A stretch of 64,000 nt of DNA from assembly GCF_900460315.1 (NCBI RefSeq), contig NZ_UHIO01000001.1, positions 899,501-963,500 of the forward strand, read 5' to 3'. Below are positions 49,601 through 58,100 of this stretch, piece after piece. A program made the translations under genes and the position numbers. The notes beneath the pieces are model-generated. The model was not told the origin of the DNA. It worked only from the letters and a program-made list of their open reading frames with translations, and made no database searches. The stretch's first letter is position 1. Each line of letters begins with the position of its first letter. This DNA comes from Veillonella criceti (GTDB lineage Bacteria > Bacillota > Negativicutes > Veillonellales > Veillonellaceae).

Positions 49601-50963
49601 TATTTCCTTTCACATAGGCTTTACCGCGCACTGTCCCATGAAGCGGTTCACCCAATGCTTGCCCTACCAGCCCAAGAGGAATCTCAGTTCCGTCTAATGA
49701 AAACTCATAATCTTGTGATTTCAAATTAAATTGTCCACGACCACTAGCTTGCCCACCATTTAAAGCTAATTCTACATCAGATATATCCAATATATCCTGA
49801 TTATAAGCTAGCGTCGCTAATCCCTTTTGCAACACATAGCCTTCATAATTTACATCATTAGCTTCAACGGTAGCATTCACAATAGGATCTGTAAACGTAC
49901 CATATACATGCGCTACGGCATTAATAGAACCTGTAACGCCCTTATCAATTAAGGATTCAATTTGAACCTCTTGTCCACGCAGCGTTAAGTTTAAGGCAGG
50001 ATTGTCCGTATCTACAATGTCTACATTTCCATGAGCAAAAAACTGTTGCCCATTAACGGCCACGCGTCCATCAGTAACCGTAATAGTAGTACCATTGAAG
50101 TTAACATGGCCGGTTCCTTGACGAAGTTCATATGGTAAAGGACCTATATCAGGATTGCTATAATCAACAGCCATATGTTTAATATCAACGCCACCTTCAT
50201 AGGTCAAAGCGCCCGCCTTACGATTTATGGTTAATGCAATATTTTCAACCGTACCACCTAAAATTTGAGCCGTTACCTCTTCAGGAATCAAGTCATTTAG
50301 ATAATCCAAGGTAAGCGATTGTGCTTTTACAAATAATGAAAAATCTGCTGATTCATCATTCGTATAGGAAGCTTTTACTGTAATTGGTTGTGCATCGACA
50401 TTAGCTGACAAAGCACCCTCAATAACAGGATATTCTCCTAATTTAACAGCCCCATTAATTGCTTCTACCGACGTTTGGCGACCATTTAGCCAAGCTAATT
50501 TAGCCACTCCATTGTTTAGAATGATATTCCCACGAAATTCCATAGGTTTATCACTATCACTTTGTTTAACTAATGAAGTAATATTCCATGTATTCTGAGA
50601 TGTTTCCACAGCATATACGGTAGGATCTGTCAAAGTCACAGAATGAATTAAGCGCAAAGCGGCTGACCCCGTAAATGGCATCTTGACCGCTTCCCATATA
50701 TCCAATGATACATCCGTGCGTGGTACATCAGCGACTAAAGCACCTCGTTCATCTTTGATTTGCAAGTCATCAATATGAACTGTACCGTCCCATCCAATCT
50801 CAAATCGATTGTATGAAGCTGTACCATTAATTGCTGTATTTAATTGTTCTTGTACGATAGGTCCTACTATATCTTCACCTACAGGGCGCAGTAATTGGGC
50901 GCCACCGAAGGCTACGGCTAATGCTACGGCTGTAGCTAACCATTTTCGCTGTCCCTTTTTCAT
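46653..50963 (-). CDS. tamB: TamB-like translocation/assembly or lipid-transport protein, 1436 aa
   Basis: N-terminal TM (WLATAVALAVAFGGAQLL), a long series of beta-rich repeats (AsmA-like, groove-forming) and the conserved DUF490/TamB C-terminus (FYVEEGTLKYLNNTFKITEG, VRSYRVYMDVNGPVEQMDLKL, MVTYSQGLNNDLQSYG). AsmA/TamB proteins bridge the periplasm and are thought to move phospholipids to the outer membrane. GAGGAG before the ATG; same unit as mlaEFD. Confidence 0.9.
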   Translation of the reverse strand: MKKGQRKWLATAVALAVAFGGAQLLRPVGEDIVGPIVQEQLNTAINGTASYNRFEIGWDGTVHIDDLQIKDERGALVADVPRTDVSLDIWEAVKMPFTGSAALRLIHSVTLTDPTVYAVETSQNTWNITSLVKQSDSDKPMEFRGNIILNNGVAKLAWLNGRQTSVEAINGAVKLGEYPVIEGALSANVDAQPITVKASYTNDESADFSLFVKAQSLTLDYLNDLIPEEVTAQILGGTVENIALTINRKAGALTYEGGVDIKHMAVDYSNPDIGPLPYELRQGTGHVNFNGTTITVTDGRVAVNGQQFFAHGNVDIVDTDNPALNLTLRGQEVQIESLIDKGVTGSINAVAHVYGTFTDPIVNATVEANDVNYEGYVLQKGLATLAYNQDILDISDVELALNGGQASGRGQFNLKSQDYEFSLDGTEIPLGLVGQALGEPLHGTVRGKAYVKGNTGSLAPTVSATFEGQGIGYENITTDSLSGQIDGRDGQYHINYLNGTVGEGTFTAYGTANTDSLDLTFNAKDIPLAMFSDYVNQPMEGLATITGRVEGAISNPTVTAKVASDGGHIAGVRFDNAYADLAMNNKLVTITNGFVQDGHGYYNLAGTADLGASQALDLQASAYSVRIENVTQSIAPEAEATGWLNVRTDIKGTLSNPQVRGFVHAWDGSVKGKLFSDVRFAFRYGDNAFGIRDLVAQAYGATIKGHGYYKEGQLNFNFLGDTIYLRPWLKDYATVDGYMTIEGTVTGTLDKPVVQGTLGSSEIGINGMLLHNVSGGIYADPTVLHLDKVSFEEGERGKFLIDGGLSLDGSQRLFGYATIENGELTNFLRVANIDVPNTSGFINGRLDLGGTFKNPDMTLVGTIDDIVVGGNPWGTANLDVTLQDKKITIKKGQLPIGDGMLAAVGTADLDGDSDIQIAANNVDIESLLPLMKAPVPASGHLHLIANVTGKTLNPHVELSTELTGASYNGVGLDRVYAMATMEDKVIHLQQLVGQRGEYKAKLRGIVPLAAFYTSGYLPPGDTSAMDLTLDVNEADLAVLPLMFPAVTEGVGPLKGALHITGNYDQPLVNGTISVENGLIHFDGVKKDLTDVSAQMIFKNQKAELIGGATMGKGNASLSGEVSWQGTSLTNYAGVVQLNNLEVEHEFFTGPLNGEIGVMLKDGLPTVVGHLDLEKDTLTIPLSFATTEGGDPIGLDFTVNVGKKVRLYSGGLYDFILGGGAHIGGTTAFPHVEGSFYVEEGTLKYLNNTFKITEGKADFMQGSFLPLLHVKAESRVRSYRVYMDVNGPVEQMDLKLTSDPHLEERQIVSLLTFGYSSGNDSSVSSEDANALLAAGVRSALMGYIEGPLKDAFGLDLINITTGSIDPNEPINSETNSYYNIEIGKYLLPNLMVTYSQGLNNDLQSYGILYDINNNFSINGWMNSNDHSYIGGQWTYEF

Positions 50964-51075
50964 TTAAAACTCCTCGCACATAGTTCACTCAGGCTAAACA
51001 ATAAACGTTTAAACGCTGTATGTATCGTGATTCTATACATGTATTATACAGCAATCCCCACACTAAAAATACATT

Positions 51076-52527
51076 TTATTTAGTAGCTGTAGCTACTAAA
51101 GTTGCCAAAGTTTGACTCGCATTAGCTTCATTAACTAATGGTGCTGCACCGCCAATTGGGGTATCCAATGGCACACCCATAGCGGTTTCTAAGGACGCTA
51201 CTGCAATATTATAATTGAATAGCGCATCTACATAATTATTACGCGCTGTTGTTAATTTTGTTTCTGCATCAAGAACATCCACATTGGTGCCTACCCCTGC
51301 ACGATAACGTAACGAAGCAATACGGAAGTTTTCTTGACCTTGTTCTACGGCTACACGAGTACTTTGAATCGTTTGTTCTGCCGCTTTCATATTTAAGTAG
51401 GCTTCACGCACTGATAAGTTAACACTATCTACTGCTTGATAATTAGCTTCTTTAGCTTGTTCTAAATCAGCTTCTGCTACCTTAATGCCTTCGCTAGTAG
51501 CACCACCATCCCATAAACTCCATGCTACGTTAGCACTAATAGTCCAGCTATTATTATCGGTTCCATCCCAATCACTACCTTTCCAATCTTGAGAGGCTTT
51601 CGCACTCAATTTAGGCATATAACCAGCTTTAGCCGATTTAATCTGTTCTTCAGCAGCTTTTACCGCCATAGTGCTCTGTACAAGCTCAGCTCGATGAAGC
51701 ATAGCATACGCTTGCGCTTCTTCAAGACTTACATTGTATGGAGTATAACCAAGCATAGCGTCAGCTGTTTCAACACTAGTATTCACAGGCAAGGCAATTA
51801 AATTATTCAATTTAGCTTCTGCTAAATTCGCTGAGTTCTGAGCTGTTACTAATTCAGTCTGAGCATTCGCTACAGCCGTTTGTGCCGCTAACACATCCGA
51901 CTTAGCAACTAACCCAACATTATATTGCTGATTAACATTCGTTAGCTGGCTATCATAATCTTTAATTGTTTGATTCGCTACATCCACCTTATTACGTGCT
52001 TGAATTAACCCAAAATAACCTTTAGCAGCATCTAATTTTGTCGTTTGACGTTGTACTTCTAAGGCTGCATTAAATCCTTCGCGAGAATAACGGGCTGCAT
52101 CAATAGCAGATTCTACTTTGCCACCTGTATAAATAGGCACTTCAATTGATATACCATGCCCCGCAGCTGTAACATGAGAAGAATCTGCGGTTGTCCGACT
52201 TCCAGAATATCCATACCCAATTGTCGGGTTTTTAGCAGCTGCAGCCACACTTACTTTTGCTTTAGCGGCTTCATAAGCCCAACCAGCTTGACGTACGTCA
52301 CGATTATTAATAAGTGCTAATTCTACTGTATGAGGCAATGTTAAGGATACTTTATCACCAATCACTTCATCAGTTGCAATTTTATTAGCCACTGTTTGTT
52401 GCGTTGTTACCAACGCAGCTTGTTGATATTTTGTTAATTTACTATCTGTCGTCGTATCAGCGGCCCATACGCTAGTAGCCGTTAAAGCCAATACAATGGC
52501 CAATGAGAGTGCTTTTTTATTTGCCAT
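51076..52527 (-). CDS. tolC: TolC-family outer membrane efflux protein, 483 aa
   Basis: Signal peptide (LALTATSVWAAD). Two OEP repeats: AAKAKVSVAAAAKNPTIGYG and the LGLVAKSDVLAAQTAV-type tunnel helices, then AEEQIKSAKAGYMPKLS and YRAGVGTNVDVLDAETKLT. Trimeric channel for export with inner-membrane pumps, here lying 17 nt downstream of mlaD. Confidence 0.92.
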   Translation of the reverse strand: MANKKALSLAIVLALTATSVWAADTTTDSKLTKYQQAALVTTQQTVANKIATDEVIGDKVSLTLPHTVELALINNRDVRQAGWAYEAAKAKVSVAAAAKNPTIGYGYSGSRTTADSSHVTAAGHGISIEVPIYTGGKVESAIDAARYSREGFNAALEVQRQTTKLDAAKGYFGLIQARNKVDVANQTIKDYDSQLTNVNQQYNVGLVAKSDVLAAQTAVANAQTELVTAQNSANLAEAKLNNLIALPVNTSVETADAMLGYTPYNVSLEEAQAYAMLHRAELVQSTMAVKAAEEQIKSAKAGYMPKLSAKASQDWKGSDWDGTDNNSWTISANVAWSLWDGGATSEGIKVAEADLEQAKEANYQAVDSVNLSVREAYLNMKAAEQTIQSTRVAVEQGQENFRIASLRYRAGVGTNVDVLDAETKLTTARNNYVDALFNYNIAVASLETAMGVPLDTPIGGAAPLVNEANASQTLATLVATATK

Positions 52528-52544
52528 GCTATTACCTCCAAAAA

Positions 52545-53849
52545 TTAAAAGACATGTCGAATACCATAGAAATTACCACCATTTTCAGCACTAAACGGTC
52601 GAATAAACTGAGCCACTGCATAAGTGTCTTCAAATAAACGAACTTCACTGCGAATACGATAGCGTGTATCATTAAAATCCATAACGGCAGCCGAAATAGA
52701 GAATGGACCATTCAAACCATAGTCAACCCCAATCCCTACATCGCCATCAAATAAACCACCACGGAGTAAGAAATCATTAGCTACATACTTACCATAAGTA
52801 AGTTCTAACTGACTATTATCACCAATATTTGTTGCCCCTAACGTGAACATACTCTTACCAAATTGCAAACGAAAATCTGCATTAGGATTGTATTTATCAC
52901 TCGTTGTGTTATATAAAAGCTCTATATTGGCGCTAGCCTTAAAAGGGTACTTTTTTCCGGAATCACTGCTTTCTACATCTCCTCCAGTCAGACGATTTAA
53001 CTTAGTTGTTAATTGAGCGGTATTATGCAATGTTTCCTTAATATCCTTACTGCTTTGTGGGTCAGTCACAACCCCTTCCATTGAGGAAGCCATATTATTC
53101 AAACTATTAGTAGTCGTTCTTAAATTACTCAAAATCGCACGCATATCACTAGCAGCTTGGCCATCACCATTTAATTCTTGAAGTGATGTATCTAACTGAT
53201 TCGTAATATTTGTCATATTACGTGTAATACCAGCCATATTAGTTGTAATTTCATTTAAATTACCTTCATTAGAGGCTACCATCTGATTCATACGTGCAGT
53301 CAGCTCAGCTGTATTATTGGCAATATCTTCAGTCGTACGCAAAGCATTTCGCAAGGCTGCTTGTGTCTGTGCATCACCAATAACATTATTAATAGAACCT
53401 AACGTTTTATTAGCTTCTTCCATCAATACTGTAGCTTGACGCATGGTTTTATCAATATCACTTTGACCATCACCATGAATAATATCACCATCTTTTAAAA
53501 AGGTTTTAGAATGACCTGGTGTAATTTGAATAAATTTATCACCTAAAATCCCGTCATTGGCTAAACTAAATTCAGAATCAACAGGAATCTCTGTATCATC
53601 CTTAATTTCCATTATTAAAGTAACCCCTTTAGATGTTACTTCCATATCTGTTACTCGACCAACAGCCACACCAGAATATTTAATTTGATTGCCCGTTTTA
53701 AGACCTGTTACCGATTGAAACTCACCAGTAATATGCATTTGCGGTGGCTGAAATAACTCCAGACGACCTAAAAAGATAACACATGCCGCAAATAAGCAAA
53801 GGCCAATAATGGTAAATAAGCCTACCTTAGCCTCTGTACTCCACTTCAT
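52545..53849 (-). CDS. mlaD: MlaD-type MCE protein with C-terminal beta-barrel domain, 434 aa
   Basis: TM at about residues 10-29, MCE domain about 38-115 (GEFQSVTGLKTGNQIKYSGVAV is cut here to its core GLKTGNQIKYSGVAVG), a long helical stalk (IANNTAELTARMNQMVASNE) and, from about residue 305, amphipathic strands (KASANIELLYNTTS, SFFNITYGKYVANDFLLRG-like) ending IRHVF with C-terminal Phe. E. coli MlaD is about 183 aa. The longer form fits the trans-envelope MlaD described in Veillonella, joining both membranes for phospholipid transport. Confidence 0.92.
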   Translation of the reverse strand: MKWSTEAKVGLFTIIGLCLFAACVIFLGRLELFQPPQMHITGEFQSVTGLKTGNQIKYSGVAVGRVTDMEVTSKGVTLIMEIKDDTEIPVDSEFSLANDGILGDKFIQITPGHSKTFLKDGDIIHGDGQSDIDKTMRQATVLMEEANKTLGSINNVIGDAQTQAALRNALRTTEDIANNTAELTARMNQMVASNEGNLNEITTNMAGITRNMTNITNQLDTSLQELNGDGQAASDMRAILSNLRTTTNSLNNMASSMEGVVTDPQSSKDIKETLHNTAQLTTKLNRLTGGDVESSDSGKKYPFKASANIELLYNTTSDKYNPNADFRLQFGKSMFTLGATNIGDNSQLELTYGKYVANDFLLRGGLFDGDVGIGVDYGLNGPFSISAAVMDFNDTRYRIRSEVRLFEDTYAVAQFIRPFSAENGGNFYGIRHVF

Positions 53850-54608
53850 TTATTCGTTCCCCCCATCTGCGGTATCTTCTAACATATCACCGCCATGTAT
53901 AAACTGTTGCACCAACGGATTTTTAGATTTTTTAAATACCGTTGGACTTGATACTTCAATAAACTTACCATTATCTAATAAAGCAATGCGGTCAGCTACA
54001 TAAAAAGCAGACTGCATATCATGAGTTACTACAATCGAAGTACAGTTAAAATGATGTTGCATACTTCGAATCAATTTACTAATTGTCCCTGACGTAATCG
54101 GATCTAACCCTGACGTAGGTTCATCATATAAAATAATGCTTGGATTTTGAGCAATAGCTCTAGCCAAACTAATTCGCTTTTTCATACCACCAGATAGCTC
54201 ATTTGGCATATAATCCGCCGTATCTGGCAAGCCGACTAGATCAAGCTTCTCCTGTACAATCTCTTTAATATCTGCATTTTTCAGTTCTGTATGTTGTCGT
54301 AGTCCAAAGGCTACATTTTCAGCTACTGTCATAGAGTCGAACAACGCCGAATATTGAAAGACCATGCCCATCTTCTCTCGAACTTTATTAAATTCATCAT
54401 CAGAGAGGCTGACTACATCAACACCATCGACTAAAATACGGCCACTATTAGGCCGCTGCAGTCCTATAACCAATCGCAAAATTGTACTTTTACCAGCGCC
54501 ACTGCCGCCAAGCACAACCAACGTTTCACCATCTTCTATTTTTAAATTCACATGATCTAGAATGACTCTATCTTCATAGGCCACTACAACGTCTTGCAGT
54601 TCAATCAT
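53850..54608 (-). CDS. mlaF: MlaF-type ABC transporter ATPase, 252 aa
   Basis: Powers phospholipid transport with MlaE. Walker A VLGGSGAGKSTILR, Q-loop MVFQYSALFD, signature ELSGGMKKRISLARA, Walker B IILYDEPTSGLDP, H-loop VVTHDM. It ends one base before mlaD begins. Confidence 0.95.
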   Translation of the reverse strand: MIELQDVVVAYEDRVILDHVNLKIEDGETLVVLGGSGAGKSTILRLVIGLQRPNSGRILVDGVDVVSLSDDEFNKVREKMGMVFQYSALFDSMTVAENVAFGLRQHTELKNADIKEIVQEKLDLVGLPDTADYMPNELSGGMKKRISLARAIAQNPSIILYDEPTSGLDPITSGTISKLIRSMQHHFNCTSIVVTHDMQSAFYVADRIALLDNGKFIEVSSPTVFKKSKNPLVQQFIHGGDMLEDTADGGNE

Positions 54609-54712
54609 GAAAGGATCCTCAAATCTTCTTTATTCTTTACTATCAAAATATTCTGTAAACACAGGCTACCTTATGGGCAAAAGCCTATTCAGCCTTTTAA
54701 AAATATCCTCTA

Positions 54713-55474
54713 TCAATATAATAATAAGGATAAAAAGTAATTCAATACAAATACTAGAATAATACTTGTCACAACTGAACTAGTAGTGGCATTACCCACA
54801 GCAGCCGCACCCATTTTAGTATACATACCTTTATAAGAACCTACCAAAGCGATAACGGCACCAAATACACTCGCTTTAATCAAGCCATACGTCAAGTCAC
54901 TGGTCACCGCAAATAGCTGGATGGAGTCAGTATATGTCATACCAGCCAAACCTTTAAAGGCCGTAGCCACTACATAACCACCACTGATACCGATAAGCAC
55001 ACCATAAAACGCCAAAATAGGTACCATAATCATACAAGCAATAACACGCGGTACAACTAAATAACCGATTGGATTAACAGCCATTACTTTAAGAGCGTCA
55101 ATCTGCTCTGTTACTTTCATGGTCCCTAACTCAGCCGTAATAGCAGCGCCTACACGGCCAGCTAATACAACCCCAACTAAAACAGGCCCTAACTCACGCC
55201 CCATCGCGATAGCCATAATACCGCCAACAGTGCCTTGTGCGCCATAACGAATTAAAATATCCGTAATTTGCAACGTCATAACGGCACCAGCAAAAAGCAG
55301 AGTTAAACTAATAATGGGCAATGAATCCACACCCAAATGAGCCATTTGAAAAATAACATGCCGCCAGTTAGCCTGTCGTAATTGTTTAATTGTTTGTCCA
55401 ATTAAAATGACCGCTTCACCACATCGGGCTAACCAAAGTAAGACTTCACGGCCAATTGATTCTAACCACTGCAA
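54713..55474 (-). CDS. mlaE: MlaE-type ABC permease, 253 aa, TTG start
   Basis: Five to six TM segments and the MlaE pattern: GAVMTLQITDILIRYGAQ, GRELGPVLVGVVLAGRVGAAITAELGTMKVTEQIDAL in its core ELGPVLVGVVLAGRVG, and MAVNPIGYLVVPRV. The frame runs to 55498, but AGGAGG lies 7 nt before the TTG at 55474, so the protein starts at QWLESIGREV. First gene of the mla-tolC-tamB unit. Confidence 0.92.
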   Translation of the reverse strand: MQWLESIGREVLLWLARCGEAVILIGQTIKQLRQANWRHVIFQMAHLGVDSLPIISLTLLFAGAVMTLQITDILIRYGAQGTVGGIMAIAMGRELGPVLVGVVLAGRVGAAITAELGTMKVTEQIDALKVMAVNPIGYLVVPRVIACMIMVPILAFYGVLIGISGGYVVATAFKGLAGMTYTDSIQLFAVTSDLTYGLIKASVFGAVIALVGSYKGMYTKMGAAAVGNATTSSVVTSIILVFVLNYFLSLLLY

Positions 55475-55561
55475 GGATGCTCCTCCTCTTACAAACAAGC
55501 TTAATCAGCTTTTACTTTTTTATGTTAGCAATAAAATTACTAAACATGATTACTACCCCTC

Positions 55562-55591
55562 ATTTTAGCACAAAACCAGAGATATTGTCAT
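55562..55591 (-). promoter_or_regulatory. Promoter of the mla-tolC-tamB unit
   Basis: Minus-strand ATGACA (55591-55586), 18 bp, extended -10 TGC TAAAAT (55567-55562). About 90 nt upstream of mlaE. Confidence 0.65.
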
Positions 55592-55704
55592 CAGTACCAA
55601 TAGCGAATCTGTCGATTTTTTTCGATTATTTTTAAAAATTTTCAATTATTTTACAATTTTAACCATACAGATTCCATAACAAGTAAATCATAATTCAAAA
55701 TTAA

Positions 55705-55747
55705 GAAAAAGCTGTATAACTAATCCCGTGAGATTAGTCATACAGCT
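55705..55747 (-). terminator. Terminator after the S55 peptidase gene
   Basis: Minus-strand AGCTGTATGACTAATC pairs with GATTAGTTATACAGCT (one mismatch) around TCACGG; TTTTTC follows. Confidence 0.85.
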
Positions 55748-55757
55748 ATCTAACTAC

Positions 55758-57722
55758 TTATTTAAGATCTTCATCAGACTTGGTAGCTTCGTCATCTGAA
55801 CCATTATCATCTGTACCACTAGACTTGCTAGCAACGTTACTGGTTTCAGATGCTTTGCCTTCCTGTTTAGCTTCTTCTTTTAACTTCTTCGCATGTTCCT
55901 TAGCTAATTTCGCTTTTGCTTTATCACGATCAGCCGGTGACATGATATTTAACACGAATTGTCCATCGCCCCGAATTACATATTCCGTATCAATTTTAGC
56001 TTTATATGGTTCCTTATCATTATTATCATCAATTCCTGGAATATTTTCCTTTGCCTTACTTTTTGGCACAGCACCTGGAATCTGAGTATCTTCTACACCA
56101 TCGATTTTAGCACTCTTACTCGATGAACCATCGCCATCTTCCACCATGCTAACACCATCTTCCAAAATTTCAACGACAATTTGATTATTCGTATCCGTAT
56201 TACGCAATTCTTTATAAAATTCATCAAAATCTTTATATGTTTTCAAACGACGAATAATTTCATCGGTTAAATTATATTTTTGCTTTTCTAATAAATAAGG
56301 TAACGGAATAACGCCACCGCCCCGTACTTCAAGGGTTACTTCCCCTAAAGGTTGCTCCTTAGGCACCGTAAAGAAAATTTCTTTAGTCACCGGTTCACCA
56401 CGGAACGGCTGCAATTTCACATTAATAACAATCGTATCACCAGGGGCCGCTACAGCAGGCGACAAAGTTGCATCAGCAATCATAGCGGTTTTCGTATCCT
56501 TCGTAACAGACGCATCCACTTGAATATCTGCAATTTCATAATTAATGAAACGATTATTCATAAGTACATCGAGAATATTATAAAATTCATCCACACTCTT
56601 CACGCCAATAGCTTCTGACGAATAAAACATATTAGTTCGTTCTAAAGCAGGAATTTTACTATCTCGTGGCTGAATTTTGACTGTCAAAGTTGAAGTCCCT
56701 TCACCACTGCGATCTAGCGTCTTACTTAAAAAGCTATATACCGCTGTAGCACCTAGTGTAGGCGTCAATTCATCAGCTTCTACAACTTTAACCCCCGCTT
56801 CCCGAGTGCGATTCATATCTAGATCACGAATTGTAATGGCCATCGGAATACCACTAATAATTTGTCCTGAATTACCAGCAATCCCTGCACCACGGTCTTC
56901 TGTGACAGCTCCCACTTCAGCCCCCATAGAACCTAATTTAAAACCAGATTCCACGCTTTTCACAACAGTGAAAATAGAAGCATTGTGCATAAAATAACCT
57001 ACGGATCCCCGTTTTAAAAATGGGTGCCCAAAAGCAACAACCTTATCTTGATCAACGTAGGTAACCGTACCAATAGCGCCTAGTTTCAAATCACCATCCA
57101 CTAATAAAGCAGCTACTGAACCACCAGCTTTAAGAGGCTTAGCCACATCATCACCATCAGCGGCTGCCGTATCATAGGTACTATATTGATAAGAAGGTAA
57201 TTTATCCTTCATGTATGCTAAAGCCTCTGGATCAAAGCCATAGGCCATAAGTGGTGTACCTAAGGGAATCAATTGGCTATCCCGCCATGGATTAGCTAAA
57301 TTCTTTTCATAGGGAATATTCCACAACTTAACCATATCTTCAATCGGTGTGATCATGCCAATAGTGCCATCAGCAAAGCCCCAACCATAGGCTACAGCCC
57401 CTACAAGCTTGCCATTAATATAAGCAGGACTACCACTCATACCATGAACGATGCCACCGGTTTGATCCATAACAGGGCCTGAAAATTTAGCTAAAATCAA
57501 ATCACCTGATGGGCCGCGGTCTTTCATAACACCTAATACTTTTAAATTAAAACTGGATATATCGTCACCAGTTACAACGGTATCAACATGCCCTTCCATT
57601 CCCGTACGCACGTCTGCTACAGGCAAGAAATCAACAGCCTGCGCCGAAGACGCTACTGTACAATAAAAGAAAAGCGCCAGTACACCTTTCATATACCGGC
57701 GTGATGAACGAATTAACTTCAT
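55758..57722 (-). CDS. Exported S55 (SpoIVB-type) serine peptidase-like protein, 654 aa
   Basis: Signal peptide (CTVASSAQAVD). The S55 core: VADVRTGMEGHVDTVVTGDD, GGIVHGMSGSPAYINGKLVG with Ser in GMSGSPAY, and VVAFGHPFLKRGSVGYFM. Residues about 420-520 add a beta-rich segment and the C-terminal 140 residues are charged and disordered (AKAKLAKEHAKKLKEEAKQE). SpoIVB acts in sporulation signalling; here no sporulation context is seen, so an envelope role is likely. Operon with the two genes upstream. Confidence 0.85.
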   Translation of the reverse strand: MKLIRSSRRYMKGVLALFFYCTVASSAQAVDFLPVADVRTGMEGHVDTVVTGDDISSFNLKVLGVMKDRGPSGDLILAKFSGPVMDQTGGIVHGMSGSPAYINGKLVGAVAYGWGFADGTIGMITPIEDMVKLWNIPYEKNLANPWRDSQLIPLGTPLMAYGFDPEALAYMKDKLPSYQYSTYDTAAADGDDVAKPLKAGGSVAALLVDGDLKLGAIGTVTYVDQDKVVAFGHPFLKRGSVGYFMHNASIFTVVKSVESGFKLGSMGAEVGAVTEDRGAGIAGNSGQIISGIPMAITIRDLDMNRTREAGVKVVEADELTPTLGATAVYSFLSKTLDRSGEGTSTLTVKIQPRDSKIPALERTNMFYSSEAIGVKSVDEFYNILDVLMNNRFINYEIADIQVDASVTKDTKTAMIADATLSPAVAAPGDTIVINVKLQPFRGEPVTKEIFFTVPKEQPLGEVTLEVRGGGVIPLPYLLEKQKYNLTDEIIRRLKTYKDFDEFYKELRNTDTNNQIVVEILEDGVSMVEDGDGSSSKSAKIDGVEDTQIPGAVPKSKAKENIPGIDDNNDKEPYKAKIDTEYVIRGDGQFVLNIMSPADRDKAKAKLAKEHAKKLKEEAKQEGKASETSNVASKSSGTDDNGSDDEATKSDEDLK

Positions 57723-57740
57723 TCATATCTCCTCTCTATA

Positions 57741-58043
57741 CTATTTACCATCAACCACGGCTACAACCTGAGCACGTGTTACTTGATCACCATTTTTTAC
57801 GGATACATTCGTAACGACCCCATTAACAGTGGAACGAGCAGCTGGCATAGGACCTGTTAAAGATTGAACCGTAACAAGTACGTCTCCTTCTTTAACGGCT
57901 GTACCGACTGGTACTACCGATACTACTTGACCTGTTAACACAGACTCTTGGTTGACATTGGCTGCGGAGGCATTGAACACAAAGCCGGTTGCTACACTTA
58001 GACCTATAGCAGCCATTACAAACAATTTCATATATTTTTTCAT
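57741..58043 (-). CDS. Secreted biotinyl/lipoyl-like single-domain protein, 100 aa
   Basis: Signal peptide to about residue 27 (GFVFNASAANV). The rest is one biotinyl-lipoyl barrel (VLTGQVVSVVPVGTAVKEGD, VNGVVTNVSVKNGDQVTRAQ). The turn that usually carries the modified Lys (MKM) reads GPMPAA, so it is probably not biotinylated. Similar domains occur in RND/HlyD adaptor proteins, but hairpin and other domains are missing. Confidence 0.75.
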   Translation of the reverse strand: MKKYMKLFVMAAIGLSVATGFVFNASAANVNQESVLTGQVVSVVPVGTAVKEGDVLVTVQSLTGPMPAARSTVNGVVTNVSVKNGDQVTRAQVVAVVDGK

Positions 58044-58100
58044 ATAAATTCCTCCTTTGACTAACGTCTATATATATTATAACACGAAATAGCAAATTAA

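Noticed and set aside
57892-58095. 67-aa frame overlapping the lipoyl-like gene
   Set aside because: Covers the ribosome site and signal-peptide region of the supported gene in another frame and has unlikely composition.
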